Assembly: GCF_024752355.1 (NCBI RefSeq)
Contig: NZ_JANTHZ010000014.1
Span: forward strand, 1 to 64,000
Reading direction: 5' to 3'
DNA length: 64,000 nt
DNA from: Ancylobacter mangrovi
GTDB lineage: Bacteria > Pseudomonadota > Alphaproteobacteria > Rhizobiales > Xanthobacteraceae
Shown here: positions 24,474 to 32,720 of the stretch, piece by piece
Position numbering within the stretch: the stretch's first letter is position 1
Layout: each line of letters starts with the position of its first letter
Made by a program: the position numbers and the translations under genes
Notes under the pieces: generated by a model
Databases searched by the model: none
What the model saw: only the letters and a program-made list of their open reading frames with translations
What the model was told of the DNA's origin: nothing

Positions 24474-25373
24474 TCACGCCTTCACGGCGAGTGCGGCCTC
24501 CACCGCTGCGAGAGCGGCGCCGGCGCGCGCCGTGTGCGCGGCGAGGGCATCGATGTCCCGCTCGCGCAGCGCGAACATCCAGTAGGGCACCGGGATCTCC
24601 AGCGCGCCGACGCGCGCCAGCAGGCCGGCGCGCAGCAGCGGGGCCGCCGCCCGTTCGGGCACCAGGCCGAGGTGGTGCCCGCCTTGCAGCGCCGACATCA
24701 CCGCCATGCTCGAGGCCAGCCTGAGCTTCGCCGGCGCGAGGCGGCCGGGGTCCAGCCGCTGCGCGGCGAGGCCGGCCAGGATCGTCGGCGCGAGGTCGCC
24801 ATGCTCCCAGATGACGGGGCCGTGCTCCTCCAGTTCGCGCCAGCCGATCGCCTCCGGCACCTCGCGCGCCCGCAAGGGATGGGCGCACAGGATCAGCCGG
24901 TCGGCGAAGACGCGCACCTGGCGGAACTGCGGGTGGCTCGGCATCACGCTGGTGAGGCCGACATCGGCGCTGCCGCGCATCACCCAGGCGGTGACCTCGT
25001 CGAGCCCGGCACGCACCAGATTGACCTGCGGCGCCCCCGCAGCGCAGGCGATCCCCGCCATCCAGTGGTCATAGGCATTGCCGGTGCAGGCGACGATGGC
25101 GAACGGGTCGGCCGGCCGCCGGCTCTCGATGCGCTGGATGGTCAGTTCTACGTCGCGCAGGATGCGCTCGGCCTCGCCGAGCAGGACCTGCCCGGCTTCG
25201 GTCAGCACGAGCCGGCGCCCGGAGCGCTCGAACAGGGCGACGGCGTGCTTCTCCTCGAGCTTCTTGATGCACACGCTGACGGCCGACTGGGTGATGCCCA
25301 GCCGCTCGGCCGCGTAGGTGAAGCTGCCGTAATGAGCCGCTTCCAGGAAGATCCGCATCTGCTCGAAGGTCAC
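24474..25373 (-). CDS. LysR family transcriptional regulator
   Basis: 299 residues from GTG at 25373, preceded by a full AAGGAGG ribosome site at six bases; this decides the start against the longer frame from 25454. The DNA-binding helix-turn-helix is FLEAAHYGSFTYAAERLGITQSAVSVCIKKLEE; the effector domain follows with the usual two lobes (FAIVACTGNAYDHWMAGI, GSADVGLTSVMP). It lies 20 bases from the convergent TetR gene and is divergent from the flavin monooxygenase cluster, which it most likely activates. The inducer is unknown; LysR regulators of sulfur- and nitrogen-scavenging monooxygenases are common. Confidence 0.9.
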   Translation of the reverse strand: MTFEQMRIFLEAAHYGSFTYAAERLGITQSAVSVCIKKLEEKHAVALFERSGRRLVLTEAGQVLLGEAERILRDVELTIQRIESRRPADPFAIVACTGNAYDHWMAGIACAAGAPQVNLVRAGLDEVTAWVMRGSADVGLTSVMPSHPQFRQVRVFADRLILCAHPLRAREVPEAIGWRELEEHGPVIWEHGDLAPTILAGLAAQRLDPGRLAPAKLRLASSMAVMSALQGGHHLGLVPERAAAPLLRAGLLARVGALEIPVPYWMFALRERDIDALAAHTARAGAALAAVEAALAVKA

Positions 25374-25831
25374 CGCCGGCCTCCTTCCCGGGCGCCGCGG
25401 TCGCCGAACCGGCCCCGGCCGATCCCGGCGGCACCCGCGCCGGGCGCCGTTCAAATTCCCACCACGCCCCGCCGGCCCATGCCGCCAAAGCGGTCACTGT
25501 CCCGCCGCAGGATAAGTCCCGCTCATCTCCCGCGTCGCATTGCATGAAGATGGCGTCGCTCCATTAATAATATTCTCCAACCATGAATGGAATGCATGTC
25601 ATTCCAAATATTGCTCAGTATTTTCTCATTTTCGGCCTAGTTTATGGCCATAGCCGATCAAATAGCGGGCAAACTCACCGTTTCGCTGCCGCAGGGAAAT
25701 TCTGGCGCGGCGCTTGCCCTGAAGGCACCGAGATCGAGAACGCCGCCGGCAGGTCCGGGCGCCCGTCGCGCCGGAACGGACCGGGCCGTCGCTCCATCGA
25801 TCCGTCATGTGATGAACTGGTGAGAACTACG
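25374..25831. promoter_or_regulatory. Divergent regulatory gap with inverted repeat 25588-25606
   Basis: This 458-base gap between the LysR gene and the monooxygenase cluster has no coding pattern. Its middle (about 25555-25665) is strongly A+T-rich. TGGAATGCATGTCATTCCA at 25588-25606 is a perfect 7+7 inverted repeat around CATGT and is the best operator candidate. The ATG at 25583 starts a frame joined to the monooxygenase, but it runs through the palindrome and is unlikely to be used. Confidence 0.55.
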
Positions 25832-26896
25832 ATGGAAATCGGCATCTGGCTTCCGGTGTATGGGGGATGGCTGCGCTCCCTCGACGCGCCAACGGGACCC
25901 GACGTCGCCGCCTGCCTCGCGATCGCCCAGCAGGCGGAGGCGCTCGGCTTCGACTTCCTCTACGCGTCCGAAAACCTGCTCAACTGCATTCACGGCCCGG
26001 CCGAGAGCGTCGCGGACGCCTGGAGCATCCTCGCCGCCATCGCCGCCGTGACCAACAAGGTGGGGCTGTGCGGGGCGGTGAAGCCAGGCTTCCGCTCGCC
26101 CTTCCTGGTGGCGCGGATGCTGGACACGCTGTCCAAGATCTCTGAGCGCCGGCTCGGCATGAACATCGTCTGCGGCTGGTGGAAGGAGGAGTTCGATCTC
26201 TCCGGCGTCGACTGGCTGGACCATGACGGGCGCTACGACCGCGCGGCCGAGTTCCTGCGCTCGCTGAACGGGCTGTTCCAGCCGCCGGCCGACGCGATGG
26301 CGGGCGGGGAGGACGGTGCCGGCGAGGGCGGGATCGGCGCGCCGCCCAGCTATGGCCTCGACCCGGCGGCGCTGCCCGAGATCTGGATCGCCGGCCATTC
26401 CGACCGCGCCGTGCGCATGGCGGCCGAATGGGGGCACTGCCTCTTCCTGAACGGCATGAGCGACGAGGAGCTCAAGCAGCGGATCGAGAACATCCGTCAG
26501 GAGGCCAACAACTGGGGGCGCGACATCCTCGTCGCCGCCAACGCCTACGTCATCGCCACCGAGACCAGCGAGCAGGCGCGGCAGCGGTGGAAGTCGGTCG
26601 TCTCGCGGCGAAACCCGGACACGATCGGCTTCTTCCGCCAGGTGATCGGGGATTCGGGGGCGGCGGCGTGGTCCTCGCTGTCCGAGGACCAGATGGTCGA
26701 CTCCAATGCCGGCTTCGAGCTCGGCCTGATCGGCTCCTTCGAGGACATCCGCCAGCGCATCCCCAAGCTCGAATCGATCGGGCTGAACCGCATCGTGTGC
26801 CAGTTCGACGACCCGATGCGCGACGCCGGCCCGTTCATGAAGCACGTCATCCGGCCGCTGCGCACCTCGCGGCCGCTCGAGCTGACCGCGAAGTGA
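25832..26896 (+). CDS. Luciferase-like (LLM class) flavin-dependent monooxygenase 1
   Basis: 354 residues starting MEIGIWLPVYGGWL. It has the TIM-barrel pattern of the bacterial luciferase family in the SsuD/SfnG/RutA branch: FDFLYASENLLNC, KVGLCGAVKPGFRSPFLVARM, RLGMNIVCGWWKEEFDLSG (the flavin/substrate loop) and PEIWIAGHSDRAVRMAAEWG. Such enzymes use reduced flavin and oxygen to split C-S, C-N or ring amide bonds. A glycine/glutamate insertion (MAGGEDGAGEGGIGAP) near residue 155-170 is unusual. A flavin reductase gene follows after 11 bases, making a two-component system. The substrate cannot be read from the sequence. Confidence 0.85.
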   Translation: MEIGIWLPVYGGWLRSLDAPTGPDVAACLAIAQQAEALGFDFLYASENLLNCIHGPAESVADAWSILAAIAAVTNKVGLCGAVKPGFRSPFLVARMLDTLSKISERRLGMNIVCGWWKEEFDLSGVDWLDHDGRYDRAAEFLRSLNGLFQPPADAMAGGEDGAGEGGIGAPPSYGLDPAALPEIWIAGHSDRAVRMAAEWGHCLFLNGMSDEELKQRIENIRQEANNWGRDILVAANAYVIATETSEQARQRWKSVVSRRNPDTIGFFRQVIGDSGAAAWSSLSEDQMVDSNAGFELGLIGSFEDIRQRIPKLESIGLNRIVCQFDDPMRDAGPFMKHVIRPLRTSRPLELTAK

Positions 26897-26907
26897 GGGC
26901 GCGCAGG

Positions 26908-27417
26908 ATGACCCCGGACCCGATCCCCACCCCGGACGACGTCAGGCGACGCTTCAAGGACGTCTTCAGCCGGCTCGCTTCCGGCGTCTGCGTGGTCTCG
27001 TTCTGGCGCGGCGGGCGCGTGCACGGCTTCACCGCGACCTCGGTGACCTCGGTGTCGCTCGACCCGCTGCGGGTGCTGTTCTGCCTGTCGCGGGCGAGCG
27101 ACAGCCACGCCTGCCTGCGGCCGGGCGCGGCGATCGGCATCTCGGTGCTGCATGCCGAGCAGCAGATCCTCTCCGAGCGCTTCGCCCGCCAGGCCGATCC
27201 CGGCGGCTACGACGATGTCGGTATTTCCAAGGATATCCCGCATGCCCCGCTGATCGAGGGGGCGATCGGACAGATCGCGGCCACGGTGGCCGAGATCATC
27301 CCCTCGGGCGACCACGTCATCGTGCTCTGCGACGTCTCGGCGGCACAGGCATCGGACCATGGGGACCCGCTTCTGTACTGCAAGCGAACCTATCACAGAC
27401 TTCACCACATCCTCTAG
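26908..27417 (+). CDS. Flavin reductase (HpaC/RutF-like)
   Basis: 169 residues. The flavin-reductase fold is recognised from FSRLASGVCVVSFWR, HGFTATSVTSVSLDPLRVLFCLSRASDSH and a C-terminal GDHVIVLCDVSAAQASDHGDPLLYCKRTYH. It uses NAD(P)H to make free reduced FMN for the two luciferase-like oxygenases of the cluster. The chosen ATG at 26908 follows GCAGG closely; the long frame upstream overlaps the oxygenase in a shifted frame and is not used. The symporter gene follows after 19 bases. Confidence 0.9.
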   Translation: MTPDPIPTPDDVRRRFKDVFSRLASGVCVVSFWRGGRVHGFTATSVTSVSLDPLRVLFCLSRASDSHACLRPGAAIGISVLHAEQQILSERFARQADPGGYDDVGISKDIPHAPLIEGAIGQIAATVAEIIPSGDHVIVLCDVSAAQASDHGDPLLYCKRTYHRLHHIL

Positions 27418-27436
27418 AACTGCGGAGAAGATCGAA

Positions 27437-28936
27437 ATGGACAAGTCGATATTTGCGTCTATGCCGAGTCTCACGCCTTCGCTCGGCTTCGCGTCGATGA
27501 TCGGGCTCGGACTGTTCTCGCTGGCCCTGTCCTACGCCGTGAAGACGCTGCTGGTGCGCAACACGCACGACTTCATCATCGCCGACCGGCGCGTCGGCTT
27601 CGGCTTCGGCGTCGCCTCGGTCATCTCTGTCTGGACCTGGGCCATGGCGGTGATGATGAGCTCCGCCATGACCTTCCAGTGGGGCCTGTCCGGCCTGTTC
27701 TGGTTCGTGGTGCCGAACGGGCTGGCGGTGATGGCGATGATCCCCTTCGCCCGCGTGCTGCGCCGCAACATGCCGGAGGGCTACACGATCTCGGAATTCA
27801 TCCAGTACCGCTTCGAGCGCTCGCGGGTGGCGACCGGCATCGTCACGCTGACCATGATCTTCGGCATCATCCTCGAGATCCTGATCAACCTGAAGGGCAC
27901 CTCGGTGGTGGTTTCCACCGTGTTCGGCATCGACTGGAAGGTGGCGACCATCGTCGGCATCGTCTGCGTGCTCGCCTATTCCTATTTCGGCGGGCTGTGG
28001 ACCAGCGTGCTGACCGGCACGCTGAACACGCTGATGATCACCGTGCCGGCGGCGATCATCGTCGCCGCGGTGTTCGCCGCGGTGCCGGGCGGGTCGGAGG
28101 CGGTGTTCAACGCCGTCGGCGACGCGGGGGCGCAGAACCTCTCCGTGCTGCGGCCCGACGCGGCGGCGGGCTTCGGCATCACGCTCGCCTTCGGCCTGCT
28201 CGCCGCCACCGTGTCCGACCAGACGTTCTGGCAGAAGGTCTGGGCGATCAAGAGCCGCGACGTGGGGCGCACCTTCCTGTGGGCGGGCGCGCTGTTCTAC
28301 CCGATCCCGATCTGCCTCGGCATGCTCGGGCTGGTCGGCATCGCCGCCGGCCTCACCCCGGCCGACATCGGCGGCGACATCGCGGCCATCGGCCCCTACA
28401 TCGTCGCGCATATCGGCCTGCCGCTGACGCTGGTGCTGCTCTACGTGCTGGTGATCCTCGCCGCCTGCTACTCGACCATCGACGGCGCCAGCTCGGCGCT
28501 GTCGTCGATCGTCGCGGTCGACATCGTCAAGCGCTACTTCCCGGCCACGCCGGAGCGGCTGCTGTTCCCGATCACCAAGTTCTCGGTGCTGCTGGGCGGC
28601 GTGATCGCCACCATCATCGTGCTGTCCGGGGTCGACTTCACCACGCTGGTCCTGACGACCTACGCCCTCAAGACCTCGATCCTGCTGCCGCTGATCCTCG
28701 CCATCCTGTGGCCGAAGACCAACACGGTCGGCTTCGTCGGCGGGGTCGTCGCTTCGATCGCGATCGGCATGCCGATCTACGAGATGGTCGGGGAGCTGGC
28801 GGGCACGCTCTCCATCGTGGCGATCGGCGGCCTCGCGGTGGTCGGCTGCGGGCTGATGGACAGCAAGGAGTTCGACGTCACGCAGCTCCGGCGCGTGTCG
28901 GACGAGATCGCGAGCCCCGCCCCGGGGGCCGAATGA
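27437..28936 (+). CDS. Sodium:solute symporter family transporter
   Basis: 499 residues with about thirteen membrane helices. SSS-family features are TLLVRNTHDFIIADRRVGFGFG after the first helix, MPEGYTISEFIQYRFERSRVA, VSDQTFWQKVWAIKSRDVGRTF and LAACYSTIDGASSALSSIVAVD. Urea, proline and nucleobase carriers share this fold. A GGAGAAG ribosome site lies six bases before the ATG. Its place between the flavin reductase and the second oxygenase indicates that it imports the compound, or a product, handled by the cluster. Confidence 0.87.
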   Translation: MDKSIFASMPSLTPSLGFASMIGLGLFSLALSYAVKTLLVRNTHDFIIADRRVGFGFGVASVISVWTWAMAVMMSSAMTFQWGLSGLFWFVVPNGLAVMAMIPFARVLRRNMPEGYTISEFIQYRFERSRVATGIVTLTMIFGIILEILINLKGTSVVVSTVFGIDWKVATIVGIVCVLAYSYFGGLWTSVLTGTLNTLMITVPAAIIVAAVFAAVPGGSEAVFNAVGDAGAQNLSVLRPDAAAGFGITLAFGLLAATVSDQTFWQKVWAIKSRDVGRTFLWAGALFYPIPICLGMLGLVGIAAGLTPADIGGDIAAIGPYIVAHIGLPLTLVLLYVLVILAACYSTIDGASSALSSIVAVDIVKRYFPATPERLLFPITKFSVLLGGVIATIIVLSGVDFTTLVLTTYALKTSILLPLILAILWPKTNTVGFVGGVVASIAIGMPIYEMVGELAGTLSIVAIGGLAVVGCGLMDSKEFDVTQLRRVSDEIASPAPGAE

Positions 28937-29003
28937 GAGCGCGCCGCCTCGCCGCCTGGGTGGCGGGGCCTTCTCCCTCACGGATTTTCAGAAGGACATG
29001 ACG

Positions 29004-29294
29004 ATGTACACGCTCATTCTCGTTCTCGGTATCTGCGCGGCGGCCCTGTTCCTGGCGGGGTTCGCGCGCGGCCTTCGCAACGCGGTCATCGAGTACAGGC
29101 GCGGCAAGCCCGAGCCGACCGAGGTGCCCGACTACAACTATGTCGGCATGGCGGCGATCTCGGTGGTCATCTCGGCCACCGTGATCGCGCTGGTCGGGGT
29201 GGCGCCGATGTGGATCTATGCCGGGCCGCTGATGGTGCTGGGCACGGCCGCCGGCATCGGCGTCGCGTTCTTCGTCGAGCGCCCCAGCGCCTGA
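29004..29294 (+). CDS. Small membrane protein of the monooxygenase cluster
   Basis: 96 residues with three hydrophobic helices: MYTLILVLGICAAALFLAGF, YVGMAAISVVISATVIALVG and MWIYAGPLMVLGTAAGIGVAFF. An ATG at 28998 is in frame but only about one base from the GAAGGA ribosome site; the ATG at 29004 has proper spacing and is preferred. No family is recognised. It follows the symporter by 67 bases and may be an accessory subunit of it, similar to small partners of some sodium symporters. Confidence 0.65.
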   Translation: MYTLILVLGICAAALFLAGFARGLRNAVIEYRRGKPEPTEVPDYNYVGMAAISVVISATVIALVGVAPMWIYAGPLMVLGTAAGIGVAFFVERPSA

Positions 29295-29434
29295 CGTCGC
29301 GGGCCCGAGGCTCGTGGCCCGATCTTCGCGGGCCCGACCTTCGCGGAATCGACGACCGCCCCTTCCGAACAGTCCGCATGGCCGCCGCCGCGGCCATGCC
29401 CGCTTCATGACGACTGCAGCGCGAGGCGCCAGAC

Positions 29435-30763
29435 ATGACGACAAAGAACAAGAAGCACGCCCATCTTCTCGGCTTCATCCAGCACGGCGTGAACAGCCAC
29501 GCCACCGGCATGTGGCGCAACGCCCGCGACAAGATCGGCTGGGACTTCGCCCGGCCCGAATACTGGCAGCACATGGCGCGCACGATGGAGCGCGGCCTGT
29601 TCGACGCCATGTTCATCGCTGACGAACTCGCGCCCTACAACACCCACGAGGACAGCTCGGACGCCATCGTGAAATGGGCGGTGCAGTGCCCGACCCACGA
29701 GCCCTCGACCATCGTGCCGATCATCACGACCGCCACGAAGCATCTGGGCGTGGGGGTGACGCTGTCGACGGCGTTCGAGCATCCCTACTCGATGTGCCGG
29801 CGGCTCTCGAGCCTCGACCACCTCTCCTCCGGCCGCGTCGCCTGGAACATCGTGTCCTCCTACTCGAAGAGCGAGTGGGACGCCTACGGGCAGCCCATGA
29901 CCGACCGCAGCGGGCGCTACGAGCGGCTCGAGGAGTATATGGAGGTCTGCTACAAGCTCTGGGATTCCTGGGAGCCCGACGCCATCATCGCCGACAAGGC
30001 TTCGGGCATCTATGCCGACCCCGCAAAGGTCAAGGTGGTCCACCACCAGGGCAAGTACTACACCTGCAACGGCCGCCATTTCTGCGCGCCCTCGCCGCAG
30101 GGCCGGCCGGTGCTCTGGCAGGCGGGCTCGTCCGGGCAGGGGCGCGACTTCGCCGCCCGGCATGCGGAGGCGATCTTCGCGGTGCATCCCAATGTCGAGC
30201 GGATGAAGCAGTATACGAGCGACCTCGACGACCGGCTGACCAACAAGTTCAAGCGGGAGCCGGGCTCGGTGAAGCTGATCTTCGGCCTGCAGACGGTGGT
30301 TGCCGACACGCGCAGCGAGGCGCAGGACAAGTACGAGCGGATCAAGGCCTGCATTCCCCCCGAGGGCGCGCTGGCCTGGATGTCCGGCCATTTCGGGCTC
30401 GACTTCTCCAAGTTCCCGCTCGACGCCGTGGTGCAGAACATCGAGGTGCCGGGCATCCAGGGCCTGTTCGAATCGATCATCTACGCCAAGGGCGGCGCGC
30501 CGGTGACCGTGAAGGAGGCGGCGATGATCTACGCCCAGGGCATGGGCATGCCGGTGGCGGTGGGAACGGCATCGGACATCGCCGACCAGATCGAGCACTA
30601 CATGGACGACGGCGGCGCCGACGGCTTCATGCTGGCCGCGACCTACACGCCCGGCTGCTTCGAGGAATTCGTTGACCTCGTCGTGCCGGAGCTGCAGCAC
30701 CGCGGCCGGCTGCGCACGCGCTACACCGGCGCGACGCTGCGCGAGAACCTGCTCGAGGCTTGA
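29435..30763 (+). CDS. LLM class monooxygenase 2 (NtaA/SnaA/DszA family)
   Basis: 442 residues, the length of the NtaA/DszA/DmoA group. Diagnostic stretches: HATGMWRN near the start, EYWQHMARTMERGLFDAMFIAD, VGVTLSTAFEHPYSMCRRLSSLDHLSSGRVAWNIVSS and GRPVLWQAGSSGQGRDFAARHAEAIF. Relatives oxidise nitrilotriacetate, dibenzothiophene sulfone or dimethyl sulfide with reduced FMN. It would share the flavin reductase of the cluster with oxygenase 1. Two oxygenases of different branches in one operon suggest two consecutive oxidation steps on an imported organosulfur or organonitrogen compound; that is inference. Confidence 0.88.
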   Translation: MTTKNKKHAHLLGFIQHGVNSHATGMWRNARDKIGWDFARPEYWQHMARTMERGLFDAMFIADELAPYNTHEDSSDAIVKWAVQCPTHEPSTIVPIITTATKHLGVGVTLSTAFEHPYSMCRRLSSLDHLSSGRVAWNIVSSYSKSEWDAYGQPMTDRSGRYERLEEYMEVCYKLWDSWEPDAIIADKASGIYADPAKVKVVHHQGKYYTCNGRHFCAPSPQGRPVLWQAGSSGQGRDFAARHAEAIFAVHPNVERMKQYTSDLDDRLTNKFKREPGSVKLIFGLQTVVADTRSEAQDKYERIKACIPPEGALAWMSGHFGLDFSKFPLDAVVQNIEVPGIQGLFESIIYAKGGAPVTVKEAAMIYAQGMGMPVAVGTASDIADQIEHYMDDGGADGFMLAATYTPGCFEEFVDLVVPELQHRGRLRTRYTGATLRENLLEA

Positions 30764-30790
30764 CGGGGAGCGCCCGCGGGCCCGGCGCCG

Positions 30791-32680
30791 TCAGACCGGG
30801 GAGGCCGCGCGCGCGGCCTCGTCTCCGCTCCCGCTCCCTCTCCCGGCCGCCTCGCGGCTCTTCGCCCGCGCCGCGATGGACAAAACCAGCACGCCGGCGA
30901 CCGCCGACAGGATCGAGGCCATGAACACGGCGATCTTGGCGGCGGCGAAATCGGCGGGCTCGGCGAAGGCCTGCCCGGCGATGAACAGCGACATGGTGAA
31001 GCCGATGCCGGCCAGCATGCCGGCGCCCACGAGCTGGAGCCACGAATAGGCCGCCGGCTTCACCGCCACCCCTGAGCCCACCGCGATGGCGCAGGCCAGG
31101 ACGATGCCGAGCGGCTTGCCCAGCGCCAGCCCGGCGACGATGGCGAGCATCAGCGTCTCGTGTCCGTGCCAGAGGTCGGGCGTGAGCGCGACGCCGGCAT
31201 TGGCGAGCGCGAACAGCGGCAGGATGACGTAGCTCGAACGCATGCTGGCGTGCCGCAGCAGCCGGTCGGCGGGCGATTCCAGCCGGTCGTGGATGGCGTC
31301 GAGCGCCCGCATCGCCGGCAGCGAGGGGCCGTGCCGCAGGGCATCGCCCTGATGCGCCTCGGCGGCGATGATGGTGTCGGCCTGGAGCGTGAGCGCGCGC
31401 AGGTTCGCCGGCGGGCGCGTCGGGATGGCGAGGGCGAGGATGACCCCCGCCAGCGTCGCATGCAGCCCGCTCGCATGGACGCACGCCCACAGCGCGATGC
31501 CGACCAGCACATAGGGCGAGACGCGGTAGACATGGGAGCGGCTGAGCCCCCACAGGCACAGCGCGAGCACGAGCGCGGCGGCCATGTAGTCCAGCCGCAA
31601 TTCGCCCGAATAGAACAGCGCGACCACCGCGATCGAGCCGATGTCGTCGACGATGGCGGCGGCGGTGAGGAAGATGCGCAGCTCGACCGGCACCCGCCGC
31701 CCCAGCATCACGATCAGGGCGACGGCGAAGGCGGTGTCGGTCGCCATCGGCACGCCCCAGCCATGGGCCCACGGGCCGTCGGGGATGACCAGCCGGTAGA
31801 TCAGCGCCGGGGCGACCATGCCGCCGATGGCGCCGGCGATCGGCAGCGCCGCCGTGCTCACGCTGGCGAGGCGCCCGACTGTCATCTCGCGCTTGATCTC
31901 CAGCCCGACGACGAGGAAGAAGATCGTCAGCAGGCCGTCATTGATCCAGTGCAGCAGCGACATGCGGAACGCGGCATCGCCCACCAGCAGGCCGAGCTCC
32001 TGGTGCAGCAGGTTCTCGAAGCCCGGGCCGAGCGGCGAGTTGGTGAGGATGACGGCAAGTATCGTCGCCACCAGCAGCAGGATGCCGGCCGAGGGCCCCC
32101 AGCTCGCGAAGTCGATCGCCGCCGACTGCACCCGGTGGCCGAGCCGCCCGAGCATCGCGTCCGCCAGCGAGCTCTCGTCCCACGGCCCGTCATAGCGGCG
32201 CCCGTTGATGAAGAAGGTGGGGGTGAAGCGCACGCCGCTCGCCTGCGCGCTCGCCGTGTCCGCCGCGACCCGTGCCTTGGCGCGCCCTTCCTCCTCCGCC
32301 GAGCGGCGCGGGTCCTCGCTCGCCAGGCCCAGATCGTCGGCGACCGCGACCAGGTCCTCCTCGGTCAGCGTCGCCGAGCGCGTCATCAGCTTCACATGGG
32401 CGTGCCAGAAGCGCTCGGCGTCGCCCGCGCGCTCCACCAGTTCGGCGGCGCGGCGGGCGATGTCGCTGCCGGTGAGGGGGCGGTGGCGGAAGACGTAGCG
32501 CACCCGCTCGCCGAAATGATCGCGCACATGGGCGATCTCCTCATTGGCGGCGCGGCAATAGGGGCAGGCATAGCTGCCATATTCGACCAGCGTCATCTCG
32601 GCGCGCTCCGAGCCGAGCACGTGGTCGAGGCTCTCGTCCACCGGCCGGTCCAGCCGGTTCGCGGGTTCTGGCTGCATCAT
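30791..32680 (-). CDS. nhaA: DsbA/thioredoxin-fold domain fused to Na+/H+ antiporter NhaA
   Basis: 629 residues from ATG 32680, after AGGAAAG. Residues 25-175 are a DsbA-like thioredoxin fold with active site CPYC at 39-42 and a cis-proline region [10 protein letters not shown]. Residues about 185-615 are a whole Nha[37 protein letters not shown] with the paired aspartates in [15 protein letters not shown], and FALANAGV. NhaA exchanges sodium for protons in the inner membrane. This domain fusion is known from other bacteria, but its purpose is not; thiol control of the antiporter is a guess. The upstream gene, 40 bases away, encodes a thioredoxin-reductase-like protein. Confidence 0.88.
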   Translation of the reverse strand: MMQPEPANRLDRPVDESLDHVLGSERAEMTLVEYGSYACPYCRAANEEIAHVRDHFGERVRYVFRHRPLTGSDIARRAAELVERAGDAERFWHAHVKLMTRSATLTEEDLVAVADDLGLASEDPRRSAEEEGRAKARVAADTASAQASGVRFTPTFFINGRRYDGPWDESSLADAMLGRLGHRVQSAAIDFASWGPSAGILLLVATILAVILTNSPLGPGFENLLHQELGLLVGDAAFRMSLLHWINDGLLTIFFLVVGLEIKREMTVGRLASVSTAALPIAGAIGGMVAPALIYRLVIPDGPWAHGWGVPMATDTAFAVALIVMLGRRVPVELRIFLTAAAIVDDIGSIAVVALFYSGELRLDYMAAALVLALCLWGLSRSHVYRVSPYVLVGIALWACVHASGLHATLAGVILALAIPTRPPANLRALTLQADTIIAAEAHQGDALRHGPSLPAMRALDAIHDRLESPADRLLRHASMRSSYVILPLFALANAGVALTPDLWHGHETLMLAIVAGLALGKPLGIVLACAIAVGSGVAVKPAAYSWLQLVGAGMLAGIGFTMSLFIAGQAFAEPADFAAAKIAVFMASILSAVAGVLVLSIAARAKSREAAGRGSGSGDEAARAASPV

Positions 32681-32720
32681 CGGCCGACCGGACTTTCCTG
32701 TTGCCCTTCCCGAAGCGTCG

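Noticed and set aside
25583-25831. N-terminal extension of the first oxygenase from ATG 25583
   Set aside because: It runs through the palindrome and A+T-rich promoter, lacks a ribosome site and is not family-like.
30801-30820. 20-base perfect palindrome GAGGCCGCGCGCGCGGCCTC
   Set aside because: It lies inside the end of the DsbA-NhaA coding sequence and is made of GC codons; no T-run follows, so it is not taken as a terminator.
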